A DNA stretch of 64,000 nucleotides, taken from NCBI GenBank assembly GCA_033283325.1, contig JAWMQO010000001.1:1240001-1304000 (forward strand), read 5' to 3'. The DNA comes from Mangrovimicrobium sp033283325 (lineage in GTDB: Bacteria > Pseudomonadota > Gammaproteobacteria > Pseudomonadales > Halieaceae). The notes beneath the pieces were generated by a model. The model did no database searches. It was given only the letters and a program-made list of their open reading frames with translations, and was not told the origin of the DNA. Positions 25,751-33,627 of this stretch are shown one piece after another; position 1 is the stretch's first letter; each line of letters starts with the position of its first letter. Made by a program: the position numbers and the translations under genes.

Positions 25751-26803
25751 CTACAGCGGCGGGCGCTCCCGGCCCTGCTGCCAGATTTTCAGGAAACTGC
25801 GTTCCAGCGCGGCTTCCGTGGCCAGTCCCAGCTTTTCCTGCCAGTTCTTCTTCTGTACGAAGCGCAGCTCGAAAACGTCCCAGTCTTTCAGGTGCTGCTG
25901 GATGTAGTCGTCGGAGGTCTGCAACTGGTCCACCAGGCCATTTTCCAGGGCCCGGGTGCCGTACCAGGTTTCGCCGGTGGCAACAGCTGCAATATCCAGC
26001 TGCGGCCGGTTCTCGACGACGAAGGCCTTGAACAGGTCGTGGGTTTCCTCGAGTTCCTCCCGGAACTTGGCCCTGCCCTGCTCGTTGTTTTCGCCGAACA
26101 TGGTCACGGTGCGCTTGTATTCACCCGCGGTGAACAGTTCGTAATCGATATCGTGTTTCTTCAACAGGCGATTGAAATTGGGGACCTGGGCGAGCACACC
26201 GATTGAACCGAGCACAGCGAAGGGGGCCGCTACGATCCGGTTGGCGACACAGGCCATCATATAACCTCCGCTGGCGGCCACCTTGTCCACCGCCGCGGTC
26301 AGCGGAATTCCCGCGTCGCGCAGGCGCTGCAACTGGCTCGCCGCCAGGCCGTAACTGTGCACCATGCCGCCCGGGCTCTCGAGCCGTACCAGGACTTCGT
26401 CACCCGACTGGTACTGTGCCATTACCGCGCTGATCTCTTCCCGCAGGTGGTCCGCGGCGCTGGCCTTGATGTCACCGTCGAAATTGAGGACGAAAAGCCG
26501 GTGGCGAGCATCCTTGCCAGCTTCCGTGCTCTTGTTCCTGGCGGCCTTTTTTTCCGCCTTTTTTTCCTTCTTCTCGGTCTTTTGCAGGGCCTTCATTTCG
26601 TCTTCGTCCAGCACGGCCTCGCGAATCGCCTCGCCGATCTGGCGGTACTTCTCATTGAGCTTGTGGACTTCGATATGCCCTTCCTGTTGTTCCGCGCGGC
26701 TGCGCTGGCTGATGGCGACCAGCCCGCCCACCAGGAGCAGCAGCGCCGCAACGAGGGTGACCGCCTGGGCGAGAAACAGTCCGTATTGATATATGTAATC
26801 CAA
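25751..26803 (-). CDS. sohB: SohB, inner-membrane S49 signal-peptide-peptidase-like protease
   Basis: 350 residues, matching E. coli SohB (349). An N-terminal membrane helix (AQAVTLVAALLLLVGGL) is followed by a charged Lys-rich linker and the S49 core. The catalytic Ser is in VAASGGYMM and the general-base Lys in GEYKRTVTMFGENN, with SPGG forming the oxyanion loop. The active site should face the periplasm. Its 5' leader carries four copies of a 14-bp repeat. Confidence 0.94.
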   Translation of the reverse strand: MDYIYQYGLFLAQAVTLVAALLLLVGGLVAISQRSRAEQQEGHIEVHKLNEKYRQIGEAIREAVLDEDEMKALQKTEKKEKKAEKKAARNKSTEAGKDARHRLFVLNFDGDIKASAADHLREEISAVMAQYQSGDEVLVRLESPGGMVHSYGLAASQLQRLRDAGIPLTAAVDKVAASGGYMMACVANRIVAAPFAVLGSIGVLAQVPNFNRLLKKHDIDYELFTAGEYKRTVTMFGENNEQGRAKFREELEETHDLFKAFVVENRPQLDIAAVATGETWYGTRALENGLVDQLQTSDDYIQQHLKDWDVFELRFVQKKNWQEKLGLATEAALERSFLKIWQQGRERPPL

Positions 26804-26811
26804 GCTACTCT

Positions 26812-26867
26812 CCGTGATAACCGTACCGTGATAACCGTACCGTGATAACCGTGCCGTGATAACCGTA
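26812..26867. repeat. Four tandem 14-bp repeats in the sohB-nhaB intergenic region
   Basis: The unit CCGTGATAACCGTA occurs at 26812, 26826, 26840 (last base G) and 26854, head to tail without spacers, starting 9 bases upstream of the sohB start codon. It could be a polymeric operator, a slippage-prone phase-variable element or a translational leader. The 14-bp unit keeps copies off the same helical face. Confidence 0.95.
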
Positions 26868-27052
26868 CCGATCTGATATATCGCATTGGCGCGAACCGCC
26901 CTGGCGGCCCGCTGCGAACGCGACCGGCTATGTTATGCGTCATGCTGCGGGTGGGCAAGCAGCGCCCCGGGGCCAATTAATTGCCACAACGGGGTCAACC
27001 AGCCGTGGTTTTGGCGTAGAATCCCCCTGGATTATTTTTAGTAGCTCCCGCC

Positions 27053-28558
27053 ATGAATGAATCTCTCGCCAGCGCCCTGTGGCGCAATTTCCTCGGACCC
27101 TCCCCGGTCTGGTACAAGCGGACCATCATCGCCTTCCTGGTGTTTAATCCGCTCCTGCTCTGGCTGGCCGGCCCCTTCATTACCGGCTGGGTGTTGATCG
27201 GCGAGTTCATCTTCACCCTCGCACTGGCCCTGCGCTGCTACCCCCTGCAGCCAGGCGGGCTGCTGGCGCTGGAAGCGGTGCTTCTCGGCATGACCAGTCC
27301 CGAATCCGTCTACCACGAGGCCCTGGTCAATTTCGAGGTAATTCTGCTGCTGATGTTCATGGTGGCGGGTATCTTCTTCATGAAGGAGCTGCTGCTGTTT
27401 GTATTCACCAAGCTGCTGCTACGGGTTGAATCGAAGATCGTCCTTTCCCTGATGTTCTCACTGGTGGCTGCTTTTCTCTCCGCCTTCCTCGACGCCCTGA
27501 CGGTCACTGCGGTCCTGATCAGTGTCGGCGTGGGCTTCTACTCGGTTTATCACAAGGTTGCCTCGGGCAAGGGGCTCGCCCACGCGGAGCACGACCACTC
27601 CCAGGACGAAGGTGTTCACGACACCCACCGCGAGGATCTGGAGGCGTTTCGGGCTTTCCTGCGCAGCCTGCTGATGCACGGCGCGGTCGGCACTGCGCTG
27701 GGCGGCGTATGCACCCTGGTGGGAGAACCCCAGAACCTGTTGATCGCCACGATTGCCCAGTGGGACTTCGTCACTTTCGCCCGCAACATGGCGCCGGTGA
27801 CCATGCCCGTACTCTTTTGCGGCCTGGCCACCTGCATCCTGCTGGAGCTCAGCGGCAAGTTCGGCTACGGCAGCAAGCTACCCGCCAGCGTGCGCGCGGT
27901 ACTGGCGGAGTTCGAGGAATCGGAGAGCAGCAAGCGCAACCCCCGCAGCGATGCCCGACTGGCCGTACAGGCGGTAATCGCCGTCCTGCTGGTGGCCGGG
28001 CTGGCCCTGCACTGGGCTGCGGTGGGCCTTATCGGCCTGATGGTGATGGTGTTGCTCACTGCCTTCAATGGCGTTACCGAGGAACACCAGATTGGCCATG
28101 CCTTCGAGGAAGCGCTGCCGTTCACCGCGCTGCTGGTGGTGTTCTTTGCTATCGTCGCGGTAATTCACGACCAGCATCTCTTCCAGCCGGTGATCCAGGC
28201 AGTCCTGGCAATGGATTCGGAGATTCGACCGTCGATGTTCTTCATCGCCAACGGCCTGCTGTCGATGATCAGCGACAACGTTTTCGTGGCGACGGTATAT
28301 ATCACCGAAGTGAAAGACGCGCTGGATGCGGGCACCATCACCCGCACCGAGTTCGACCATCTTGCGGTGGCCATCAATACCGGCACCAACCTCCCCAGTG
28401 TGGCAACACCGAACGGGCAGGCGGCCTTCCTCTTCCTGCTGACCTCGGCACTGGCACCGCTGATCCGGCTGTCCTATGGACGTATGGTGATCATGGCCAT
28501 GCCCTACACCCTGGTGCTGGGCGGGGTGGGCCTGCTCTGCGTCAACCTGTTCATCTAG
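27053..28558 (+). CDS. nhaB: NhaB Na+/H+ antiporter
   Basis: 501 residues with about 12 membrane helices. Family-specific segments include MNESLASALWRNFLGPSP at the N-terminus, SAFLDALTVTAVLISV, TLVGEPQNLLIATIAQWDF and GTNLPSVATPNGQAAF. Acidic Asp residues within the membrane core (FLDALT) are consistent with cation binding. It extrudes Na+ in exchange for protons, supporting salt and pH homeostasis as expected in a marine organism. The His/Asp-rich loop near residue 185 is a variable region. Confidence 0.95.
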   Translation: MNESLASALWRNFLGPSPVWYKRTIIAFLVFNPLLLWLAGPFITGWVLIGEFIFTLALALRCYPLQPGGLLALEAVLLGMTSPESVYHEALVNFEVILLLMFMVAGIFFMKELLLFVFTKLLLRVESKIVLSLMFSLVAAFLSAFLDALTVTAVLISVGVGFYSVYHKVASGKGLAHAEHDHSQDEGVHDTHREDLEAFRAFLRSLLMHGAVGTALGGVCTLVGEPQNLLIATIAQWDFVTFARNMAPVTMPVLFCGLATCILLELSGKFGYGSKLPASVRAVLAEFEESESSKRNPRSDARLAVQAVIAVLLVAGLALHWAAVGLIGLMVMVLLTAFNGVTEEHQIGHAFEEALPFTALLVVFFAIVAVIHDQHLFQPVIQAVLAMDSEIRPSMFFIANGLLSMISDNVFVATVYITEVKDALDAGTITRTEFDHLAVAINTGTNLPSVATPNGQAAFLFLLTSALAPLIRLSYGRMVIMAMPYTLVLGGVGLLCVNLFI

Positions 28559-28561
28559 GGC

Positions 28562-29290
28562 TCAGCTGCCGGCGGGGGCGTCTCCCGTTTCCCGCCACAG
28601 CACCTTGCCAGCGCTCTTGCCGATAGCATCCAGCTGGACCTCGTGCGCGGCGCACTCATCCGCGGATGCGCGGATGACCGCCAGCCTGGGACGGTCCGCA
28701 GGCAGGCGTTTTATCCCCATGCCGCGGTTGTCGCCCGCCTCGCCGTCACCGTCCGCCAGTTGCAGGGCGGTCTGGCCACCGGTCATCGCCAGGTAGACAT
28801 CGGCGAGGATCTCGGCGTCGAGCAGGGCGCCGTGCAGATCCCGCTGTGAATTATCGACCCCGTAGCGCTGGCAGAGTGCATCCAGGGTGTTGCGCTGGCC
28901 CGGGTGGCGGCTGCGCGCCATGACCAGTGTGTCCACGATCTTGCAGCTCTCCTTGAGCGGCGGATGCCTCTCACCGAGACGCTGCAATTCGCTGTCGAGG
29001 AAACCGACGTCGAAGGGGGCGTTGTGGATCACCAACTGGGCACCGCGCACGAAGTCGAGGAAATCCGCCGCCACCTGCTCGAACCGGGGCTTGTCGGCGA
29101 GGAACTCATTGGTGATGCCGTGCACTTCGATCGCGCCCTGGTCCACCTCGCGGTCCGGGCGTATGTAGCGGTGGAAATGCTTGCCGGTCAGCCGGCGGTT
29201 CTCGAGCTCCACGCAGCCGATTTCAATAATCCGGTGTCCCTGGGAAACTTCCAGGCCGGTGGTCTCGGTGTCCAGTACGATTTGTCGCAA
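28562..29290 (-). CDS. dnaQ: DNA polymerase III epsilon subunit (proofreading exonuclease)
   Basis: 242 residues. The DEDDh exonuclease motifs are LDTETTGL (Exo I), HNAPFDVGFLD (Exo II) and HGALLDAEILADVY (Exo III with the His and Asp). The catalytic domain ends near residue 180 and the tail, which in E. coli binds the alpha subunit, is divergent. The protein edits replication errors in the pol III core. It lies just downstream of rnhA, as in many gammaproteobacteria. Confidence 0.95.
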   Translation of the reverse strand: MRQIVLDTETTGLEVSQGHRIIEIGCVELENRRLTGKHFHRYIRPDREVDQGAIEVHGITNEFLADKPRFEQVAADFLDFVRGAQLVIHNAPFDVGFLDSELQRLGERHPPLKESCKIVDTLVMARSRHPGQRNTLDALCQRYGVDNSQRDLHGALLDAEILADVYLAMTGGQTALQLADGDGEAGDNRGMGIKRLPADRPRLAVIRASADECAAHEVQLDAIGKSAGKVLWRETGDAPAGS

Positions 29291-29312
29291 AATTGCCTTC
29301 CCCGGCGTTGGT

Positions 29313-29744
29313 TCAGAGTTCGTCGATACCGCGGTTGGCGAGCTGGTCTGCGATCTCGTTCTCCCGGTGCCCGGCGTGCCCCTTCACCCAGTGCCAGCTG
29401 ACCTGGTGGCGCTGGTTCTGTTCGTCGAGCAGTTGCCAGAGATCGGCGTTCTTGACCGGCTTTTTCGCCGCGGTTTTCCAGCCGCGGGCTTTCCAGTTGG
29501 CGAGCCAGCTGGTGATACCCTCGCGGACGTAGGTTGAATCGGTGGTAAGGCTGACTTCGCAGGGTTCCGTCAGCGCGGCAAGAGCCTCGATCGCCGCGCG
29601 CAATTCCATGCGGTTGTTGGTTGTCTGGGGCTCGCCGCCGTAGAGTGATTTCTCGTGCTTGCCGAAGCGCAACAGCGCCCCCCAGCCGCCGGGACCAGGA
29701 TTGCCGCGGCAGGCCCCGTCGGTGAAAATCTCGACCTGTTTCAA
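29313..29744 (-). CDS. rnhA: Ribonuclease HI
   Basis: 143 residues. The four metal-binding acidic residues are in FTDGACRGNPGPGG (Asp), NRMELRAAIEAL (Glu), LTTDSTYV (Asp) and ENEIADQLAN (Asp). It degrades RNA in RNA-DNA hybrids. Its start overlaps the stop of the methyltransferase gene by 4 bases, and it is followed 22 bases later by dnaQ, so the three genes form one operon. Confidence 0.96.
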   Translation of the reverse strand: MKQVEIFTDGACRGNPGPGGWGALLRFGKHEKSLYGGEPQTTNNRMELRAAIEALAALTEPCEVSLTTDSTYVREGITSWLANWKARGWKTAAKKPVKNADLWQLLDEQNQRHQVSWHWVKGHAGHRENEIADQLANRGIDEL

Positions 29745-30547
29745 TGCAACACCGGCCCTGTTTTCTTACGTGAAATGGCGCGTCCCGTCTGTGGCAGGCC
29801 CGGGGCCGTCCCGGGGGCCGACACCGGCGAAGGTACCGTGAGACCGATGAATTTGTCGCGCCGTCGCACTGTGCGCAGCCCGCGGTTGGCCGGCACCTGC
29901 TTCACGGCACGCAAGATATACAGCCCGCCGAGCGGCAGCTTGTGTGCCATGCACCAGGCATTCAGGCCTTGCATGGCCCGGCGCAGGCGCCCCTTCCCCA
30001 GGGGGGGCAGGTGGTAGAGGCTGGAGGAGGACTCCACCTCGCAGCCCAGCAGGCAGAGCCAGTCGCTCAGCCGCCCCGGGCTGACTGCATTCTCACGGCG
30101 CCAGGGTGAGCCCGGAACCAGGGCGCGCAGGCGGTTGAAGAGTCCAACCGGGCTGTGGGGGTTCCAGCCGACCAGGAACAACTGCCCCTGGGGAGTCAGC
30201 ACCCGCTGTAATTCGCGCAGGACCTGGTGGGGATTCGGCGCCATATCCAGGGAGTGGTGGGCGATAATGACATCGACACTGTCACTGGCCAGGGGGAGCG
30301 CCTCCCCCTCGCAGACCAGGCCGACGCCCTCTCCTTCTCTTTCGCAGGCGCGAATGCGATGGCGTATGCGGCACTCCCCGAACAACTCGGTTCCGCGCAG
30401 CGGGCCGACCTGGAGAATATGGTAGCCGAACGCCGTGTCGAGGTCGCGGTCCAGCTTCGCCTGCAGGCAATCCATCAGGTAACGCCCGCGGTCACCCCGG
30501 TACCAGGTTTCCAGTAGCGTGCAAATCTCGTTAAACTGCTCGGACAT
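29741..30547 (-). CDS. Class I SAM-dependent methyltransferase (YafS-like position)
   Basis: About 268 residues from the ATG at 30547 (MSEQFN); ATG 30556 or 30613 are alternatives and none has a strong ribosome site. The SAM-binding motif is degenerate (HILQVGPLRG), followed by an acidic strand region, LPLASDSVDVIIAHHSLD and a post-motif EVLRPG-like VLTPQGQLFLVGWNP. This is the methyltransferase found between gloB and rnhA in many gammaproteobacteria (E. coli yafS). The substrate is unknown. The C-terminal tail of about 60 residues is Arg/Pro-rich and low in conservation. Confidence 0.85.
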   Translation of the reverse strand: MSEQFNEICTLLETWYRGDRGRYLMDCLQAKLDRDLDTAFGYHILQVGPLRGTELFGECRIRHRIRACEREGEGVGLVCEGEALPLASDSVDVIIAHHSLDMAPNPHQVLRELQRVLTPQGQLFLVGWNPHSPVGLFNRLRALVPGSPWRRENAVSPGRLSDWLCLLGCEVESSSSLYHLPPLGKGRLRRAMQGLNAWCMAHKLPLGGLYILRAVKQVPANRGLRTVRRRDKFIGLTVPSPVSAPGTAPGLPQTGRAISRKKTGPVLH

Positions 30548-30648
30548 GGTGCGCATGGTGCGGATAAGCTGACGCCTCCCGACGTTGTTCAGGGCAGTGG
30601 CTCTTGCCGCCATGGTACTGCATTCAGTCCCAATTTAAACGTTTCGCG

Positions 30649-31422
30649 ATGCTTCAGATACGACCAATTCCCGCTTTCAACGACAACTACATCTGGCTGC
30701 TGACGCGTCCGGGAAGCAATGCCGCCTGTGTGGTGGACCCGGGCGATGCCGCCCCTGTGGAAGCCGCCCTCGAAGCCGATGGACTTACCCTCGAAACGAT
30801 CCTCGTAACCCACCACCACTTCGACCACGTGGGCGGACTTGCCCGACTTCGGGAGCGCTATTCACCCGGAGTGATCGGCCCCCAAAACCCGGTCATCGAC
30901 GGTATCGATCGCGAGGTGGGCGACGGCGACAAGGTGGAAGTGCTGGGCGAAGCCTTCCGGGTCATGGCCGTACCGGGCCACACCCTCGACCACATCGCCT
31001 ATTTCCATGCCGGCGAGACACCCCTGCTGTTCTGCGGCGACACCCTGTTCGCCGGCGGCTGCGGCCGCCTGTTCGAAGGCAGCCCGGGGCAGATGTACCA
31101 ATCTTTACAATCGCTGGCCGAACTTCCCATGGCGACCCGGGTCTACTGTGCGCACGAATACACCCTCGCCAACCTGCAGTTCGCCAGGGCAGTGGAACCG
31201 GACAACCAGGCACTCGCCAGGCGCCAGCAACTGGCGCAGGCGAGCCGCGAACGCGGTGAGCCTACGGTCCCTTCGAGCATGGGGGAGGAGTTGGCCACCA
31301 ATCCCTTCCTGCGCTGCGGGGAGAACTCGGTGCTAGCAACGCTGCGCGCATCCGCACGCCTGCAGGGCGATCAACCCGAGCAGGTCTTTGCCAGCGTCAG
31401 GGCCTGGAAGGACAGTTTCTAG
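30649..31422 (+). CDS. gloB: Hydroxyacylglutathione hydrolase (glyoxalase II)
   Basis: 257 residues with the metallo-beta-lactamase fold. The metal ligands are in THHHFDHVGG, GHTLDHI and FCGDTLFAGGCGRLFEG, and CAHEYT lies in the second shell. The C-terminal HAGH domain supplies the glutathione-binding residues. It hydrolyses S-D-lactoylglutathione to lactate, completing methylglyoxal detoxification. Its start is 102 bases from the divergent methyltransferase start. Confidence 0.96.
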   Translation: MLQIRPIPAFNDNYIWLLTRPGSNAACVVDPGDAAPVEAALEADGLTLETILVTHHHFDHVGGLARLRERYSPGVIGPQNPVIDGIDREVGDGDKVEVLGEAFRVMAVPGHTLDHIAYFHAGETPLLFCGDTLFAGGCGRLFEGSPGQMYQSLQSLAELPMATRVYCAHEYTLANLQFARAVEPDNQALARRQQLAQASRERGEPTVPSSMGEELATNPFLRCGENSVLATLRASARLQGDQPEQVFASVRAWKDSF

Positions 31423-31516
31423 GCTTTCCCGGGGTTTTTACTGGCCGCACTCGCTGCGGGGGCTAGAATAGTTTATTCGAGAATTAACATTAAGAATTTA
31501 TTAAGCGAGAAAGACC

Positions 31517-32890
31517 ATTAGTTTCAATAAGTTATCGCGACTAATTGCAGCATTATCTATTGCAGTGCTGGGTGCGGGCTGCCAGTCAATTTCACAACCG
31601 GATGCAAGCGTTGCCGGCGGCGAGCAGGTAAAACCTGCTGTGCGACAGCAGATTCCCGGCAATGCGGGCAAGATCGCGCAGAAGACAGGCAAGCGCAGCA
31701 GCACGAGCGCAAGCAGCGAACCGACCGAGCTGTGGACACGCGTCCGCCAGGGCTTGAGCTGGCAGGACCTCGACGGCCCCGGAGTCGAGCAGGCCCGTCG
31801 CAGCTACCTCGCCCAGCCAGGCTACCTGCCGATGATCAACGAGCGGGCCGCTCTGTACCTCTACTACATTGTCGAGGAACTCGAACGTCGCGAGCTGCCG
31901 ATGGAACTCGCCCTGCTGGCGATGGTGGAAAGCGCGCTGGACCCCTTCGCCACCTCGCACTTCCGAGCCGCAGGGATCTGGCAGATCATGCCCGCCACCG
32001 GAGAGCACCTCGGACTGCAGCAGGACTGGTGGTTCGACGGTCGCCGCGACCTGCGAGCCTCCACCAATGCAGCCCTGGATTACCTCGAGTCACTGCATGC
32101 AGACCTCGACAACGACTGGCTGCTCGCCCTCGCCGCCTACAACGCCGGCAAGGGGCGCATTCTCAGCGCGATGAAAGCCAATGCGCGCAAAGGCAAGCCC
32201 ACTGACTACTGGTCCCTCTCCCTGCCCCGGGAGACGCGCCGTTTCGTTCCCCGGGTAGTGGCCCTCGCCCAGATATTCTCCGAGCCCGAGGTCTACGGCA
32301 TCACCCTGCCCGAGTTGCCCAACCAGGCGAGTTTCGTGGTTGTCGACAGCGGCGGACAGGTGGAAATGGCACGGGCCGCTGAACTGGCAGGTATCGACCT
32401 GGACACCCTTCGCGCCCTGAACCCGGGGCAGTTGCGCTGGGCGAGCAAACCGGAGGGGGCACAGGAACTACTGCTGCCGCCGGAGTCGGCAGCGCGCTTT
32501 CGCAGCGGCATCGCCCTGCTGGACCCGGCCGACCGGGTGCGCTGGCGTCACTACACCATCCGGCGCGGCGACAGCCTGATAAAAATCGCCCGTAAATACG
32601 ACACCCGCGTGGATACCCTGAAAGCGGCCAATAATATGCGTGGCAGCCTTATCCGGGCGGGAGACACCCTGCTCATCCCCTACGGGGGGGACTGGGCGAA
32701 GAGTCTCGCCATTGCCGGCGACGATGCCCGTGTACGCAAGGGTTACCGGGTAAAACGCGGGGACTCTCTCTACAGGATCGCAGGGCGCTTCAAAGTCTCC
32801 ATCGATGACATCCTCGCCTGGAACTCGCTGGAGCGCGATGCCTACCTCCAGCCGGGACAACAGCTGACACTCTACCTCGACGAGGGCTGA
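31517..32890 (+). CDS. mltD: Membrane-bound lytic murein transglycosylase D (lipoprotein), probable ATT start
   Basis: The frame opens after a stop at 31502 and contains a lipoprotein signal (SFNKLSRLIAALSIAVLGAGC, lipobox LGAGC) but no ATG, GTG or TTG ahead of it. ATT at 31517, preceded by GCGAGAAAG, is the best start; GTG 31565 would cut away the signal peptide. Length is then 457 residues (E. coli MltD 452). The catalytic Glu is in ALLAMVESALDPFA, followed by GIWQIMP and LALAAYNAGKGRI. Two LysM domains sit at the C-terminus (YTIRRGDSLIKIARKY and YRVKRGDSLYRIAGRF). It cleaves glycan strands in peptidoglycan remodelling from the outer membrane inner leaflet. Confidence 0.88.
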   Translation: MSFNKLSRLIAALSIAVLGAGCQSISQPDASVAGGEQVKPAVRQQIPGNAGKIAQKTGKRSSTSASSEPTELWTRVRQGLSWQDLDGPGVEQARRSYLAQPGYLPMINERAALYLYYIVEELERRELPMELALLAMVESALDPFATSHFRAAGIWQIMPATGEHLGLQQDWWFDGRRDLRASTNAALDYLESLHADLDNDWLLALAAYNAGKGRILSAMKANARKGKPTDYWSLSLPRETRRFVPRVVALAQIFSEPEVYGITLPELPNQASFVVVDSGGQVEMARAAELAGIDLDTLRALNPGQLRWASKPEGAQELLLPPESAARFRSGIALLDPADRVRWRHYTIRRGDSLIKIARKYDTRVDTLKAANNMRGSLIRAGDTLLIPYGGDWAKSLAIAGDDARVRKGYRVKRGDSLYRIAGRFKVSIDDILAWNSLERDAYLQPGQQLTLYLDEG

Positions 32891-32897
32891 GGCGCAT

Positions 32898-33614
32898 TCA
32901 ACCCAGCAGTTCCTCCACCAGGGCGCTGGTGGTTTCTCCCGCCAGGCCGGTGCGATGCTGGTGGAAAAGGCCGGCGACATCACTGCGCTCACGGTTGACC
33001 TCGATCGTGTGCGCCCCGCAGGCCCGCGCCTGCTGCACGAATCCGGCCGCCGGATAGACGGTACCCGAGGTTCCCACGGCAATGAAGAGATCACAATCTA
33101 TCAGCCGCCTCTCGATCAGGTCCATCGCGTAAGGCATTTCCCCGAACCAGACGATGTCCGGGCGCAGGCCGCCACTGGCGCCGCAGCACTCGCAACTGCT
33201 CCGGGCGTCAAAGGCCGCATTGGTGCGGTAGCGTTCCCCACAGAGCAGGCACCAGGCGGAGCGCAGTTCACCGTGCATATGGCAGACCTGTTCACTCCCG
33301 CCACGCTCGTGCAGATCATCGACGTTCTGGGTGACCAGGAAGACTTTGCCGGCGAACTCCCGCTGCAGGCGGGCGATGGCGCGATGGGCGGCATTGGCCT
33401 CCACCTCGGCCAGTTGCACGCGACGGGCGTTGTAGAAGCGATAGACCAGCCCGGGGTCGCGCTCGAAGGCCTCGGGCGTGGCGATTTCCATGGGGTCGTG
33501 GTTTTCCCACAGGCCTCCCGAATCGCGGAATGTTTTCAGCCCGGATTCGGCGGAAACGCCGGCGCCGGTAAGGATCACGATGCGCTGGGCGCTACTGAGT
33601 GAATGGAGGGTCAT
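32898..33614 (-). CDS. cobB: NAD-dependent protein deacylase, CobB-type sirtuin
   Basis: 238 residues from ATG 33614. NAD-binding motifs are LTGAGVSAESGLKTFRDSGG and TQNVDDLHERGG, with the catalytic His in CHMHGELR. Four zinc Cys are in AWCLLCGERY and SSCECCG. The YNARR motif gives the Tyr-x-x-Arg pair that recognises succinyl-lysine, as in class III/desuccinylase CobB. It removes acyl groups from lysines and produces O-acyl-ADP-ribose. Its gene converges on mltD with 7 bases between stops. Confidence 0.93.
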   Translation of the reverse strand: MTLHSLSSAQRIVILTGAGVSAESGLKTFRDSGGLWENHDPMEIATPEAFERDPGLVYRFYNARRVQLAEVEANAAHRAIARLQREFAGKVFLVTQNVDDLHERGGSEQVCHMHGELRSAWCLLCGERYRTNAAFDARSSCECCGASGGLRPDIVWFGEMPYAMDLIERRLIDCDLFIAVGTSGTVYPAAGFVQQARACGAHTIEVNRERSDVAGLFHQHRTGLAGETTSALVEELLG

Positions 33615-33627
33615 GGATCGGCTCGTT

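Noticed and set aside
26812..26867. CRISPR array
   Set aside because: Units are 14 bp and directly adjacent with no spacers, and no cas genes are present.
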